From assembly GCA_019235415.1 (NCBI GenBank), contig JAFAKN010000230.1, forward strand, positions 1-33,424: DNA of 33,424 bases, written 5' to 3'. The position numbers and the translations under genes are program-made. The notes under the pieces are model-generated. The model worked only from the letters and a program-made list of their open reading frames with translations. It did not search any database and was not told the DNA's origin. This document shows, piece after piece, positions 17,541 to 24,996 of this stretch; the stretch's first letter is position 1; the number at the start of each line of letters is the position of its first letter. Source of the stretch: Alphaproteobacteria bacterium. GTDB lineage: Bacteria; Pseudomonadota; Alphaproteobacteria; Reyranellales; Reyranellaceae.

Positions 17541-18334
17541 CAGCGGCCGTCCTCCGGTTCGCCGATCGCGGCGTTGCGGCTCATGTCCGCCAACACCTCG
17601 GCGACGTGCCGAACGCGGATGGGGCTGCCTTGGCGCTTGAGCTTGCCGGCCATGTTCATCAGGCAGCCGAGGTCGCCCGCGAGCAGCGTATCGGCTCCGG
17701 TCGCAGCGATGTCGGCCGCCTTCTCGGCGACCATGGCATTGGAGATCTCGGGGTACTTCACACAGAAGGTGCCGCCGAAGCCGCAGCACACCTCCGGCGT
17801 GCTCATCTCGCGCAGGGTAAGCCCGTCGACGGCGGCAAGCAGCCGGCGCGGCTGGTGCTTCACGCCGAGCTCGCGCAGTCCCGAGCACGAATCGTGGTAG
17901 GTGACGATGCCCTGGTAGTGCGCCGGCAGCCGTGAGATGCCGAGCACGTCGACAAGGAAAGTGATCAGCTCGAAGGTTCGCGCCGCGAATCGCTCGGCGC
18001 GGACCTTGAGCGCGGGCTCGTCGTCGAACAGGCCCGGATAGTGATGACTGAGCATGCCGCCGCACGAGCCGGACGGCACGACGACGGCGTCGTAGCCTTC
18101 GAAGGCATCGACGACCTGGCGGGCGATCCGGCGCGTCGTTGCACGATCGCCGGAATTATAGGCCGGTTGCCCGCAGCACACCTGGGCCGCCGGCACGTCG
18201 ACCGTGCAGCCGGCCTCCTCCAGAAGCTTCACGGCGGCAAAGCCGATCGACGGCCGGAACAGGTCGACCAGGCAGGTGACGAACAGCGCGACGTGGCGCG
18301 GCGGCGAGCTCTGCGGAGGTACTGGGTTTGACAC
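17540..18334 (-). CDS. lutA: Lactate utilization protein LutA (CCG-domain, heterodisulfide-reductase-like)
   Basis: 264 residues. Two cysteine-rich CCG modules are visible: C21 (VTCLVD) with C53-C54 (QVCCGQPAYN) and C91 (GSCGG), and C150 (HDSC) with C183-C184 (EVCCGFGGTFCVKYPEIS). These are the marks of the LutA/GlpC/HdrB family, in which paired CCG domains bind iron-sulfur clusters. It is the first gene of lutABC. The start is GTG 18334 (SNPVPPQSS...); the ribosome site is weak and no better in-frame start precedes it. Confidence 0.93.
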   Translation of the reverse strand: MSNPVPPQSSPPRHVALFVTCLVDLFRPSIGFAAVKLLEEAGCTVDVPAAQVCCGQPAYNSGDRATTRRIARQVVDAFEGYDAVVVPSGSCGGMLSHHYPGLFDDEPALKVRAERFAARTFELITFLVDVLGISRLPAHYQGIVTYHDSCSGLRELGVKHQPRRLLAAVDGLTLREMSTPEVCCGFGGTFCVKYPEISNAMVAEKAADIAATGADTLLAGDLGCLMNMAGKLKRQGSPIRVRHVAEVLADMSRNAAIGEPEDGR

Positions 18335-18394
18335 CAGGCCACATTGGCAGCGCCAAAAATGGCGTGCAATGGCGTGTTATCGACGGGTGGACAC

Positions 18395-18466
18395 GAAGGC
18401 TCTGCTGTAGAGCAGACCTCCCGGCCCGCTCATAGCTCAAGAAATGCGGACGAGGAGGTCCGCGCC
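18395..18466. repeat. Double-hairpin element downstream of mltA
   Basis: Between mltA and lutA: a first hairpin GCTCT-GCTGT-AGAGC and a second, GCGGAC-GAGGAG-GTCCGC (18446-18463). The second is followed on the minus strand by ATTTCTT, so it may terminate mltA transcription. About 30 bases around the second hairpin resemble the 3' end of the methyltransferase near 14615-14645. Confidence 0.45.
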
Positions 18467-18474
18467 CCAATGAG

Positions 18475-19572
18475 TCAGCTGCGGTTGGGCACCAGCACGA
18501 TGGCGCGGCCCTCGCTGATCATGCGGCCGGCCCAATCGGCGGCTTGCGGTCCGCCGCCGAAGAAGACGTCGCCGCGGGCCGGCCCCAGGATGGCGGCGCC
18601 GCTATCCTGGGCGACGGTCAACCGGCGGTAGGGTTCCGTCGCACCCGCCTTGCGCGCCACGGGGCGCATCGTGTCGATCCAGATCGGCGTGCCGTAGGGC
18701 GTGAAAGCGAGATCGACCGCGAGGCTGCGCTGGGCGGTGAGCGTCACGCCTTCCGAGCCGCTGGCGCCGGCGCTCTTGCTGTCCTTGAAGAAGATGTAGC
18801 GCTCGTTGCGGCGCATCACCTCGCGCGCCTCCTGCGGATGGCGCTTCAGCCAGTTGCGGATGTTGGGCCAGGTGGCATCTTCCTTCTTCAGCACACCCAT
18901 CTCGATCAGCACGTTGGCGAGCGCCGTGTATGGCCGATTGTTGGAGCCGTCGTAGCTCAGACTGAGAATGCCGCCTTCGGCGAGATTGACGCGGCCGCTG
19001 CCCTGCACCTGCACCTCAAACAGCGCCACCGGGTCTTGCACCCAGGCGATCTCCAGGCCCTTGCCCTTGAGGGCGCCCTGCTCGATCTCGGCGCGCGTGA
19101 AGTAAGGCTGGTCGGTGAGGTCCGGCGGCCGGCGATAGATCGGCACGGTGAACAGGCGCGACGGCACGCGGCTGCCGCGCAACTCTGGCTCGAAATAGCC
19201 GGTGAACTTGCCCGGCGCCTGGACGATCAGCGGCCGGAAATTGCTCTCGAAGAAGCTGCGCGCAGCGCGGTCGTCGTTGGGGCCGACCTGGGCCGCGGCA
19301 TCGCAGATCCGCTGCCATTCGGCCGACGTGATGGTCTTGCTGCCGCCGTCGGCGACGATCTTGGTGTCGGGGCCGCTGGTGAGCTTGGGGCAGGAACGGC
19401 GAAAGGTGGCAAGAGCCTCGCTCTGCTTGTCGTCGCCCCAACCGCCGATGTCGCCGAAGGCGATGGGCGACATGGGCACGTGTGGTCCTTGCGAAGAGCT
19501 GCCGGCGCACGCAGTCAGAAGCGCGGCAGCGGCGAGGCATGCCACGCCGCTGGCCAGCATCGTCCCGCGCAT
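18475..19572 (-). CDS. mltA: Membrane-bound lytic murein transglycosylase A
   Basis: 365 residues. MltA is an outer-membrane lipoprotein that cleaves the glycan strand of peptidoglycan to 1,6-anhydro products. A short signal peptide ends in LLTAC (Cys22). The MltA domain begins at FTGYFEPELRGSR and includes the 3D domain near the C-terminus, VAQDSGAAILGPARGDVFFG, with conserved aspartates at 323 and 335 in the region that holds the catalytic acid. ATG 19572 has AGGGAGGG upstream and begins 20 bases after the Tim44-domain gene stop; pairing of these two genes is common in alphaproteobacteria. Confidence 0.94.
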   Translation of the reverse strand: MRGTMLASGVACLAAAALLTACAGSSSQGPHVPMSPIAFGDIGGWGDDKQSEALATFRRSCPKLTSGPDTKIVADGGSKTITSAEWQRICDAAAQVGPNDDRAARSFFESNFRPLIVQAPGKFTGYFEPELRGSRVPSRLFTVPIYRRPPDLTDQPYFTRAEIEQGALKGKGLEIAWVQDPVALFEVQVQGSGRVNLAEGGILSLSYDGSNNRPYTALANVLIEMGVLKKEDATWPNIRNWLKRHPQEAREVMRRNERYIFFKDSKSAGASGSEGVTLTAQRSLAVDLAFTPYGTPIWIDTMRPVARKAGATEPYRRLTVAQDSGAAILGPARGDVFFGGGPQAADWAGRMISEGRAIVLVPNRS

Positions 19573-19591
19573 TGTCGGAAAGCCCTCCCTT

Positions 19592-20329
19592 TCAGCCTTC
19601 GCTTTCGGTCTTTACCAGCTGCCAGTTGGGATCGCTCGACTTGGTGTCGCGGCGAAACGTCCAGAGATCGACGACCTTTTGCACTTCGTTGGGATTGCCA
19701 TCGACGATTTGCCCCTCGGCGTTACGCAGCACATTGATCTGCTCGCTGACGAACCGGACGGTTACGTTCGCGTCGCCGCCGCTGCTCAGCTCGGCGCTCG
19801 CGATGTCGGAGGCCTCGAAGCCGATCAGGGTCGTCTCGGCCTTTTCCTTCCGCTCGGCACGGCCGCGGATGGCGCCCTCGAAGCTTGCGAAGGTCGGATT
19901 GTCCAAGAGCGGCCGCAGTGCCGCCGTGTCGCCCTTCGCAAAGGCCTCGACGATGGTGGTGAACGCAGCGCGCGCGCCGGCGGTGAAGCCGCCGGCATCG
20001 AAACTGGGATCGGCCGAGCGAATGGCAGCGACGCCCGCCGCGGCGGCGGGCACAACGGTGGCGCGAATGCCGCCAGGGCCGGCCGTGGACAGCGGCGGGC
20101 GCGGCGGCGTGCCGCCGTTGGGAAGCGGCAGGATGTTGTCGTTGCCAGACTGACCGGGAGCAGGGGCATCACCAAGGCGCGGCGAAGCGGGCGGCGGCGC
20201 AGGCGGAGTGAACGGGTCGCGCGCGGGCGGCCGCTCGTTGCCTGTGCGTTTACCCAACACCGAACGCAGCCGCAGGATCAAAAACACCGCGACCAGGCCG
20301 ATCAGGATGATGTCGTAGTTGTTACCCAC
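19592..20329 (-). CDS. Tim44/TimA-like domain protein, membrane-anchored
   Basis: 245 residues from GTG 20329. A single N-terminal membrane helix (IILIGLVAVFLILRL, about 7-21) is followed by a Pro/Ala/Gly-rich linker (about 35-100) and a C-terminal Tim44-like domain (FDAGGFTAGARAAFTTIVEAFAKGDTAALRPLL ... DLWTFRRD). The bacterial family is related to the mitochondrial import component Tim44. The bacterial protein is membrane-associated and its role is poorly defined. It is the first gene of the pair with mltA. Confidence 0.87.
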   Translation of the reverse strand: MGNNYDIILIGLVAVFLILRLRSVLGKRTGNERPPARDPFTPPAPPPASPRLGDAPAPGQSGNDNILPLPNGGTPPRPPLSTAGPGGIRATVVPAAAAGVAAIRSADPSFDAGGFTAGARAAFTTIVEAFAKGDTAALRPLLDNPTFASFEGAIRGRAERKEKAETTLIGFEASDIASAELSSGGDANVTVRFVSEQINVLRNAEGQIVDGNPNEVQKVVDLWTFRRDTKSSDPNWQLVKTESEG

Positions 20330-20415
20330 GATGGCGCTCCGCCAACCCGTAACTCACGGCAAAGTACATAGGCCCCAAAGGGGGAAAGGGCAAGGCAACG
20401 CGGCCAACCGTCAGC

Positions 20416-21765
20416 CTAGCCCAATACCACAATGTCGACCAAATCTGCCACGCCACCGACCTTGCGGCGCGGCCGGCGCGGGCGCTCGGCCGGCGGCACA
20501 TAACCTTGGGCCTCGGCACGCGCGTAGGTGGCGCCGTCCGCCAGGGCGCGAGTCCTCTCCTCCTTGTTGTGCTTTTCGAGCTTTGCCGCAAAGTTGACCG
20601 CATCGCCGATGACGGTGAACTCCAGGCGCTCGCGGTCGCCGACGGCCCCGAACACGACCCGTCCGGACGCAGCCGCCAGGCCGATCGACAAGGGCGCCAA
20701 ACCGGCGCCGCGGCGCTCCTCCGACCATCGGTCGGCCTCCTGCAGCACGGCGTCGGCGGCACGCAGGGCGTCGGCGGCCGGCGTGGCCGAGGGCAGCACC
20801 GCACCGAACGAGGCGAGGATTCCGTCGCCCAGGAACTTGTCGATGCTGCCGCCGTGCTGCGCGATCAGCGGGCAGACCCTCGCCTGGTACTCCTGCAGGA
20901 GCTTCATGACCGCGTCCGGGGCAAGCTCGGTCGACAGGCGGGTGAAGCCGCGCAGATCGACCATCAGGATGGCGACGTCACGCAGCTCGCCCTCGCCGGC
21001 GCGGATCGACATCGCTGCACTGCGGATGCGCGCCGCCACGCCCGGGTCGAAAAAGCGGGCAAGGTCGCGCGCTGCGGCACCTTCGCTCACCGCGCGCACC
21101 AGCAGGTGGCGGGCGCGGGCGATCGCCAAGGCCAGCACCACGGTGGTCAGCAGGATGGCGAGAACCTTTTCCGCCTCGGCCTGCATGAGGAAGGCGTTCG
21201 ATGTCATGTACTCGACGAAGTCGTCAGTAACGTTGGGTGGCCCACCGCGGCCGCCCAACGCGTAGAGAATGAGGGCGATCCACCCGGCGACGGCGGCTAG
21301 GCCGGTCACGATGACGAAGCGCGCCTCGAAGCGCAGCGCCCGCACGGCGATCAGCAGGTAGATGAAGAAGAGCGTCGGTGCTTTCAGATAGAAGACCGCG
21401 GGCTGGGCGTAGGTGTAGTGCATGAAGTAGATCAGGCCCATCAGCAGGGCGGCGTCGGCGATTGCCGACAGGTACAAGAACCACACCGGCAGCCGCCGCC
21501 AGTAGGCCAACACCAGGCGGACGATCGAGAACGCGGCGTACAGGACGAAGACCTCGGGCTCGAAGGAGTAGTCTTCCTGCACGATTCCGCCCGCCATGGT
21601 CGTGGCCCCGTAGACAAGCGCCAGGAGCGCCACCAGCACCAGCTCCGCCCATCCGATCAGGATCTCGCTGCGTTCCTGCTGCTCGCGGATGGCCTCACGT
21701 ACCCGCTCCGGCAGTTGCTCGGGCGCCTCGACATCGAACAGCCAGACGCGCAGTCGCCGCAGCAC
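20416..21765 (-). CDS. Membrane class III adenylate/guanylate cyclase
   Basis: 449 residues from GTG 21765. About six hydrophobic helices (near 37-57, 72-90, 94-115, 130-145, 150-171, 198-217) form the membrane part. A short linker leads to the cyclase domain (about 260-449). Both metal-binding aspartates are present: D270 (VDLRGFT) and D314 (KFLGDG). K310 matches the adenine-selecting lysine and T384 the second selectivity position, so cAMP is the likelier product. The transition-state pair NxxxR reads N391-x-x-x-K395 (VNFAAKLE), an Arg-to-Lys change. The start overlaps the upstream methyltransferase stop by one base (TAGTG), so the pair is translationally coupled. The frame is open upstream only as a shadow of that gene. 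Confidence 0.88.
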   Translation of the reverse strand: MLRRLRVWLFDVEAPEQLPERVREAIREQQERSEILIGWAELVLVALLALVYGATTMAGGIVQEDYSFEPEVFVLYAAFSIVRLVLAYWRRLPVWFLYLSAIADAALLMGLIYFMHYTYAQPAVFYLKAPTLFFIYLLIAVRALRFEARFVIVTGLAAVAGWIALILYALGGRGGPPNVTDDFVEYMTSNAFLMQAEAEKVLAILLTTVVLALAIARARHLLVRAVSEGAAARDLARFFDPGVAARIRSAAMSIRAGEGELRDVAILMVDLRGFTRLSTELAPDAVMKLLQEYQARVCPLIAQHGGSIDKFLGDGILASFGAVLPSATPAADALRAADAVLQEADRWSEERRGAGLAPLSIGLAAASGRVVFGAVGDRERLEFTVIGDAVNFAAKLEKHNKEERTRALADGATYARAEAQGYVPPAERPRRPRRKVGGVADLVDIVVLG

Positions 21766-22601
21766 TACTGCTTCTCCAGCCAAAGGCTCGCGGCGATGGC
21801 GTCGGTCGGGTGCGGCAGATCGGTCACGACCGACATCGCCAGCCGCTCGGCCAGCCGCCGCTCCGCCCAGACGCTGGAGAACAGCGGTCGATATGCACCG
21901 GTGCCGAGCAGCGGCACCACGCCTTGCTGCTCGTTGTAGGCGCGCCAACCCCAGGCCGGCGGATAGTCGAACGGGAGGAAGATGTCGTGGACGTGCACCA
22001 GGACTCCCGCCGGCAGAGTGGGCAACACGCGGTTCAGCAGGATGTCGACATCGCTGCCAGGCATCAGGATGTGGCTGGAATCGATGAACAGCACGTCGCC
22101 CGATTGCAGCGCGGCGAATGGCTCGCCCGGCGCCGCCTGCAGCGTCGAGGGCACCACGCGCACGCCCGGCAAGTCGAGGATGTCGGCGCGTGGCGCGGGA
22201 TCGATGGCCACGATCTCGCCCAGTCCGCCCAGCGCGCGCGAGAGGAAGCGCGTCGAATGGCCTGAGCCTACCTCGACGATGCGCCGCGGCTTGCGCTCGC
22301 GCACCAAGGTGTACGCGACGGCGGCGTCGAGCGAGGGGAACCAGGATTGCTCGCAGAGAACGCTCAGCTCGCGCAGGGCGGCGGCATGCCTGTCGATCGC
22401 GTCGAGCACGGCGATAAAGTCCTCGCGATGCCGCTCGAACAGGTGCTCGATTGCGGGATACGGCGGCTGTGCGCCGGGCGGCGCCAGCAGCGGCGCGTAG
22501 CGATGCGGGATGAACCAGCCGCGCGGCGTCAGGCCGAGGACGGTCGGCAATCCGAGCGCCAGCCGCCGCCAGCGGCCGCGCAGGCTCAACGCCTGGCTCA
22601 C
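21765..22601 (-). CDS. SAM-dependent class I methyltransferase (Methyltransf_24-like)
   Basis: 278 residues from GTG 22601. Motif I VEVGSGHSTRFLS (109-121), acidic D134 at the second strand end (AIDPAPR), FIDSSH (172-177) and VHDIFLPFDYPPAW (from 204) match class I methyltransferases of the type found in polysaccharide and O-antigen modification. About 80 N-terminal residues precede the fold and are basic at first (RGRWRRLALG). The acceptor is unknown. The gene is 22 bases downstream of the MBL hydrolase and overlaps the cyclase start, so the three appear to form one operon. Confidence 0.83.
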   Translation of the reverse strand: MSQALSLRGRWRRLALGLPTVLGLTPRGWFIPHRYAPLLAPPGAQPPYPAIEHLFERHREDFIAVLDAIDRHAAALRELSVLCEQSWFPSLDAAVAYTLVRERKPRRIVEVGSGHSTRFLSRALGGLGEIVAIDPAPRADILDLPGVRVVPSTLQAAPGEPFAALQSGDVLFIDSSHILMPGSDVDILLNRVLPTLPAGVLVHVHDIFLPFDYPPAWGWRAYNEQQGVVPLLGTGAYRPLFSSVWAERRLAERLAMSVVTDLPHPTDAIAASLWLEKQ

Positions 22602-22623
22602 GGCAGCACAGTCTGGGGCACGA

Positions 22624-23478
22624 TCACGGGCTGAGCGTCAGGCCCTCATGCGCCACCAGCGCACGAGGCAGCCCGCTTCGCGCCGTTCCGGGTCGAGCAA
22701 GTGCGGCTTCGCGGGCCACGCCATCCATGAAAGCGTCGTCGTGGCTGGGGTCGTGATGGAAGATGACAAGGGTGCCGACGCCGGCCGCATTGGCCACCCG
22801 CACGCCCTCCTGCCACGTCGAATGCCCCCAGCCGCGGTAGCGCGGATACTCCTCGTCCGTATAGCTCGAATCGTAGATCATGATGTCGGCATCGCGGCAT
22901 AGTTCCACGATGATAGGATCGGGGCCGCCGCCGCGCTGCTCGGTGTCGGTGATGTAGCAGATCGACTTGCCGCGAAAGTCGACTCGGTAGCCGGTGGCGC
23001 CGTTGGGATGATTGAGCGGTGCGGTGCGCATGGCCATTTCCCCGCAAGAAAGCTTGCCGCCGCTTTGGAACTCCGTGAATTCTACACGGGCCTGGAAGAC
23101 TTCCATGGACACCGGGTACAACGGCGCCTGCATCAACTTGCTCACGACCTGCTTGAGATGGTAGGGCGGCTCGAGATGGCCAGCCCACAGGCGTACCGAG
23201 TTGTCCTTGCCGAATAGCGGCGAAAAAAAAGTCAGCCCGCTGATGTGGTCGAGATGGGTGTGCGTGAAATAAATGTCGATGTCGACGGGCGTCTGGCGCG
23301 CCAACTCGAGGCCGAGCGGACGGATGCCGGTGCCGGCGTCGAAAATAAGTCGGCGCCCCCCGCCAGTCACTTCGAGGCAGGAGGTGTTGCCGCCGTAGCG
23401 AGCGTATTCGGCTCCGGAGCACGAGATCGATCCTCGCACGCCCCAGAACCGGACTTTCAGACCATCGGCCAAAGGCAC
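22624..23478 (-). CDS. MBL-fold metallo-hydrolase (COG1235-like)
   Basis: 284 residues from GTG 23478. The start KVRFWGVRGSISCSG with YGGNTSCLEV is typical of PhnP/COG1235-related beta-lactamase-fold hydrolases. Metal ligands are HTHLDH (H73, H75, D77, H78), H157 (LNHPNG), D178 (ITDTE) and H241/H242 (FHHDPSHDD), consistent with a two-zinc phosphodiesterase-like site. The gene contains an eight-base homopolymer (23223-23230). It opens the operon with a methyltransferase and a nucleotide cyclase, so a cyclic-nucleotide or other phosphodiester substrate is a reasonable but unproven guess. Confidence 0.85.
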   Translation of the reverse strand: MPLADGLKVRFWGVRGSISCSGAEYARYGGNTSCLEVTGGGRRLIFDAGTGIRPLGLELARQTPVDIDIYFTHTHLDHISGLTFFSPLFGKDNSVRLWAGHLEPPYHLKQVVSKLMQAPLYPVSMEVFQARVEFTEFQSGGKLSCGEMAMRTAPLNHPNGATGYRVDFRGKSICYITDTEQRGGGPDPIIVELCRDADIMIYDSSYTDEEYPRYRGWGHSTWQEGVRVANAAGVGTLVIFHHDPSHDDAFMDGVAREAALARPGTARSGLPRALVAHEGLTLSP

Positions 23479-23481
23479 GTT

Positions 23482-23658
23482 CCGTAATAATACTTACAAC
23501 GCAGAGTCCACACCCGCGCGCCTTGCGTCAACCGACCCGCGCAGGTTGGCCGCGTTCTTGCGTACAAATGGGGTGTCGCGGCAGGCCCGTATTACTACGG
23601 ACTTACCCCGAATCGAGGGTCGAGTGCGTTGCCTGATGTCCCATTCGGAGTAATACTT
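23482..23658. promoter_or_regulatory. Divergent region with three copies of a TCCGTARTAATAC-like motif
   Basis: CCGTAATAATACTT (23482-23495), CCGTAGTAATACG on the minus strand (23588-23600) and GGAGTAATACTT (23647-23658) sit between the MBL hydrolase and hspQ starts. The first covers a TATTAT -10-like hexamer for the MBL operon and the last the -10-like region of hspQ. Spacing next to both start sites suggests an operator shared by both genes. Confidence 0.35.
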
Positions 23659-23663
23659 CTGCC
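23629..23663 (+). promoter_or_regulatory. Candidate hspQ promoter next to the start codon
   Basis: TTGCCT (23629-23634), 17 bases, AATACT (23652-23657), six bases, ATG. The geometry equals that of the mnmG and hrcA candidates. A GGAG 13 bases before the ATG could instead serve a longer mRNA, so the call is weak. Confidence 0.25.
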
Positions 23664-24035
23664 ATGGAACTCGAGAACCAAGGCCCCTTTCCAGCGGTCG
23701 TCCAGGCGCCCATGCGCAAGGCGAAGTTCGCCATCGGGCAGGTGGTCAAGCACCGTATCTACCCGTTCAGGGGCGTCATCTTCGATGTCGATCCGGTGTT
23801 CTCCAATACCGAGGAGTGGCTGGCATCGATTCCCGAGGAGGTGCGCCCCCGCCGCGATCAGCCGTTCTATCACCTGCTGGCGGAAAATGCGCAGACCACC
23901 TACGTGGCCTACGTGTCCGAGCAGAACCTGCTGCCCGACGACACCGGCAAGCCGGTCTCCCATCCGCAGGTCCCGCAGTTCTTCAAGGAGCTGAAGCGCG
24001 GTTACTACGTGCAGCGCGAGCGGCCGCGGCATTAG
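23664..24035 (+). CDS. hspQ: Heat shock protein HspQ (hemimethylated DNA-binding YccV domain)
   Basis: 123 residues. The family signature KFAIGQVVKHRIYPFRGVIF, then DVDPVFSNTEEW, the QPFYHLLAEN strand and TTYVAYVSEQNLLPDD are all present, matching HspQ/YccV. In E. coli HspQ acts as a Lon protease enhancer and binds hemimethylated oriC DNA in vitro. ATG 23664 gives a normal-length protein. It diverges from the MBL-cyclase operon and converges on a periplasmic binding-protein gene, with repeat copy 3 between the 3' ends. Confidence 0.95.
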   Translation: MELENQGPFPAVVQAPMRKAKFAIGQVVKHRIYPFRGVIFDVDPVFSNTEEWLASIPEEVRPRRDQPFYHLLAENAQTTYVAYVSEQNLLPDDTGKPVSHPQVPQFFKELKRGYYVQRERPRH

Positions 24036-24042
24036 CATCTTC

Positions 24043-24111
24043 TGTCATCCCGAGCGAAGCGAGGGACCTTTCCCGTTGCCTCAAAGGCCCCTCGCTGCGC
24101 TCGGGATGACA
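24043..24111. repeat. REP-like inverted repeat, copy 3
   Basis: TGTCATCCCGAGCGAAGCGA at the left and CGCTGCGCTCGGGATGACA at the right, near-perfect complements with a short centre. It lies between the convergent hspQ and binding-protein genes. Confidence 0.9.
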
Positions 24112-24119
24112 CTCGCCCC

Positions 24120-24986
24120 TCAGTTCAGCGGGAAGGGGAAGTACATCTCGTTGATCTTCTTGTAGGTGCCGTCGGCCACCATGTCGGCGAACGCCTTGTT
24201 CAGCGCATCGCGCAGCCTCACGTCCTCGCGGCGCACGCCGGCCGACACGCCGAGCCCGAGCGTCTGGTTGTCCTTGATGTCCTGCCCCACCAATTCGCAG
24301 CACTTGCCCTCGGGCTTCTGGCTCCACAGCCACAGCTGCGTCTTGTCGCCGAACACCGCGTCGACCTCGTCCTTGTTGAGGGCCTGCAGGGCATCGGCCA
24401 CGGTGTTGTAGCGCTTGATCTGGGCCGAGCGGCGGAAGCTCTTGTCGGCCCAGTCGGCGTGCGTCGAATCGCGCTGCACGCCGATACGCTTGTTGCGCAG
24501 CAGGGACGGTGGTCCGTCGAACGGCGCACCCTTGGCGGCAATAAAGGCGCCGGGCGAGAGATAATAGCGCCGCGTCAGCGACAGTCGCTTGCGGCGCTCG
24601 GCGGTCACTTCGAGCGACGACATGATGACGTCGAACTTCTTGTCGAGCAGGCCCGGGATCAGGTCGTCCCACTTGTAGGCGGCGAACTCGCACTCGGCCT
24701 TGATGCGCTGGCATGCCTCCTGCGCCAGCTCCATCTCGAAGCCCGCCGGCAGGCCCTTGCGGTCGAGATAATTGAAGGGCGGATAGGCCCCTTCGGTGGC
24801 AATGGTGATCTTGAAGGTCGGCGCCGGAAAGCCGCCCTTGCCGCTGGGCCTGCCAGGTGCTGCTGTAGGCTTCGCCGCCGGCTTTTGTTGCGCCTGGGGT
24901 TGCGGTTGCGACTGCGCACGAGCAACGCCCGAAAGTGCGACGCCCGAAAGCGCCAGCAGCGCCGCGAGGATCGCTGCGACTTTCAT
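24120..24986 (-). CDS. Periplasmic amino-acid-type ABC transporter substrate-binding protein
   Basis: 288 residues from ATG 24986. Signal peptide MKVAAILAALLALSGV... with cleavage near ARA|QSQ (24), then a Gln/Pro/Ala/Gly-rich spacer to about residue 55. The SBP family 3 fold follows: ITIATEGAYPPFNYLDRKGLPAGFEMELAQEACQR, FDVIMSSLEVTAERRKRLSLTRRYY, IGVQRDSTHADW and FGDKTQLWLW, as in Lys/Arg/polar amino-acid binding proteins. No permease or ATPase gene is adjacent, so it is an orphan binding protein here. It follows hemW, with a duplicated start region described under findings. Confidence 0.9.
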   Translation of the reverse strand: MKVAAILAALLALSGVALSGVARAQSQPQPQAQQKPAAKPTAAPGRPSGKGGFPAPTFKITIATEGAYPPFNYLDRKGLPAGFEMELAQEACQRIKAECEFAAYKWDDLIPGLLDKKFDVIMSSLEVTAERRKRLSLTRRYYLSPGAFIAAKGAPFDGPPSLLRNKRIGVQRDSTHADWADKSFRRSAQIKRYNTVADALQALNKDEVDAVFGDKTQLWLWSQKPEGKCCELVGQDIKDNQTLGLGVSAGVRREDVRLRDALNKAFADMVADGTYKKINEMYFPFPLN

Positions 24987-24996
24987 GCGACGACTT

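Noticed and set aside
16149..17900. 583-codon open plus-strand frame opposite lutB/lutA
   Set aside because: Antisense of well-supported lut genes with no recognisable domain.
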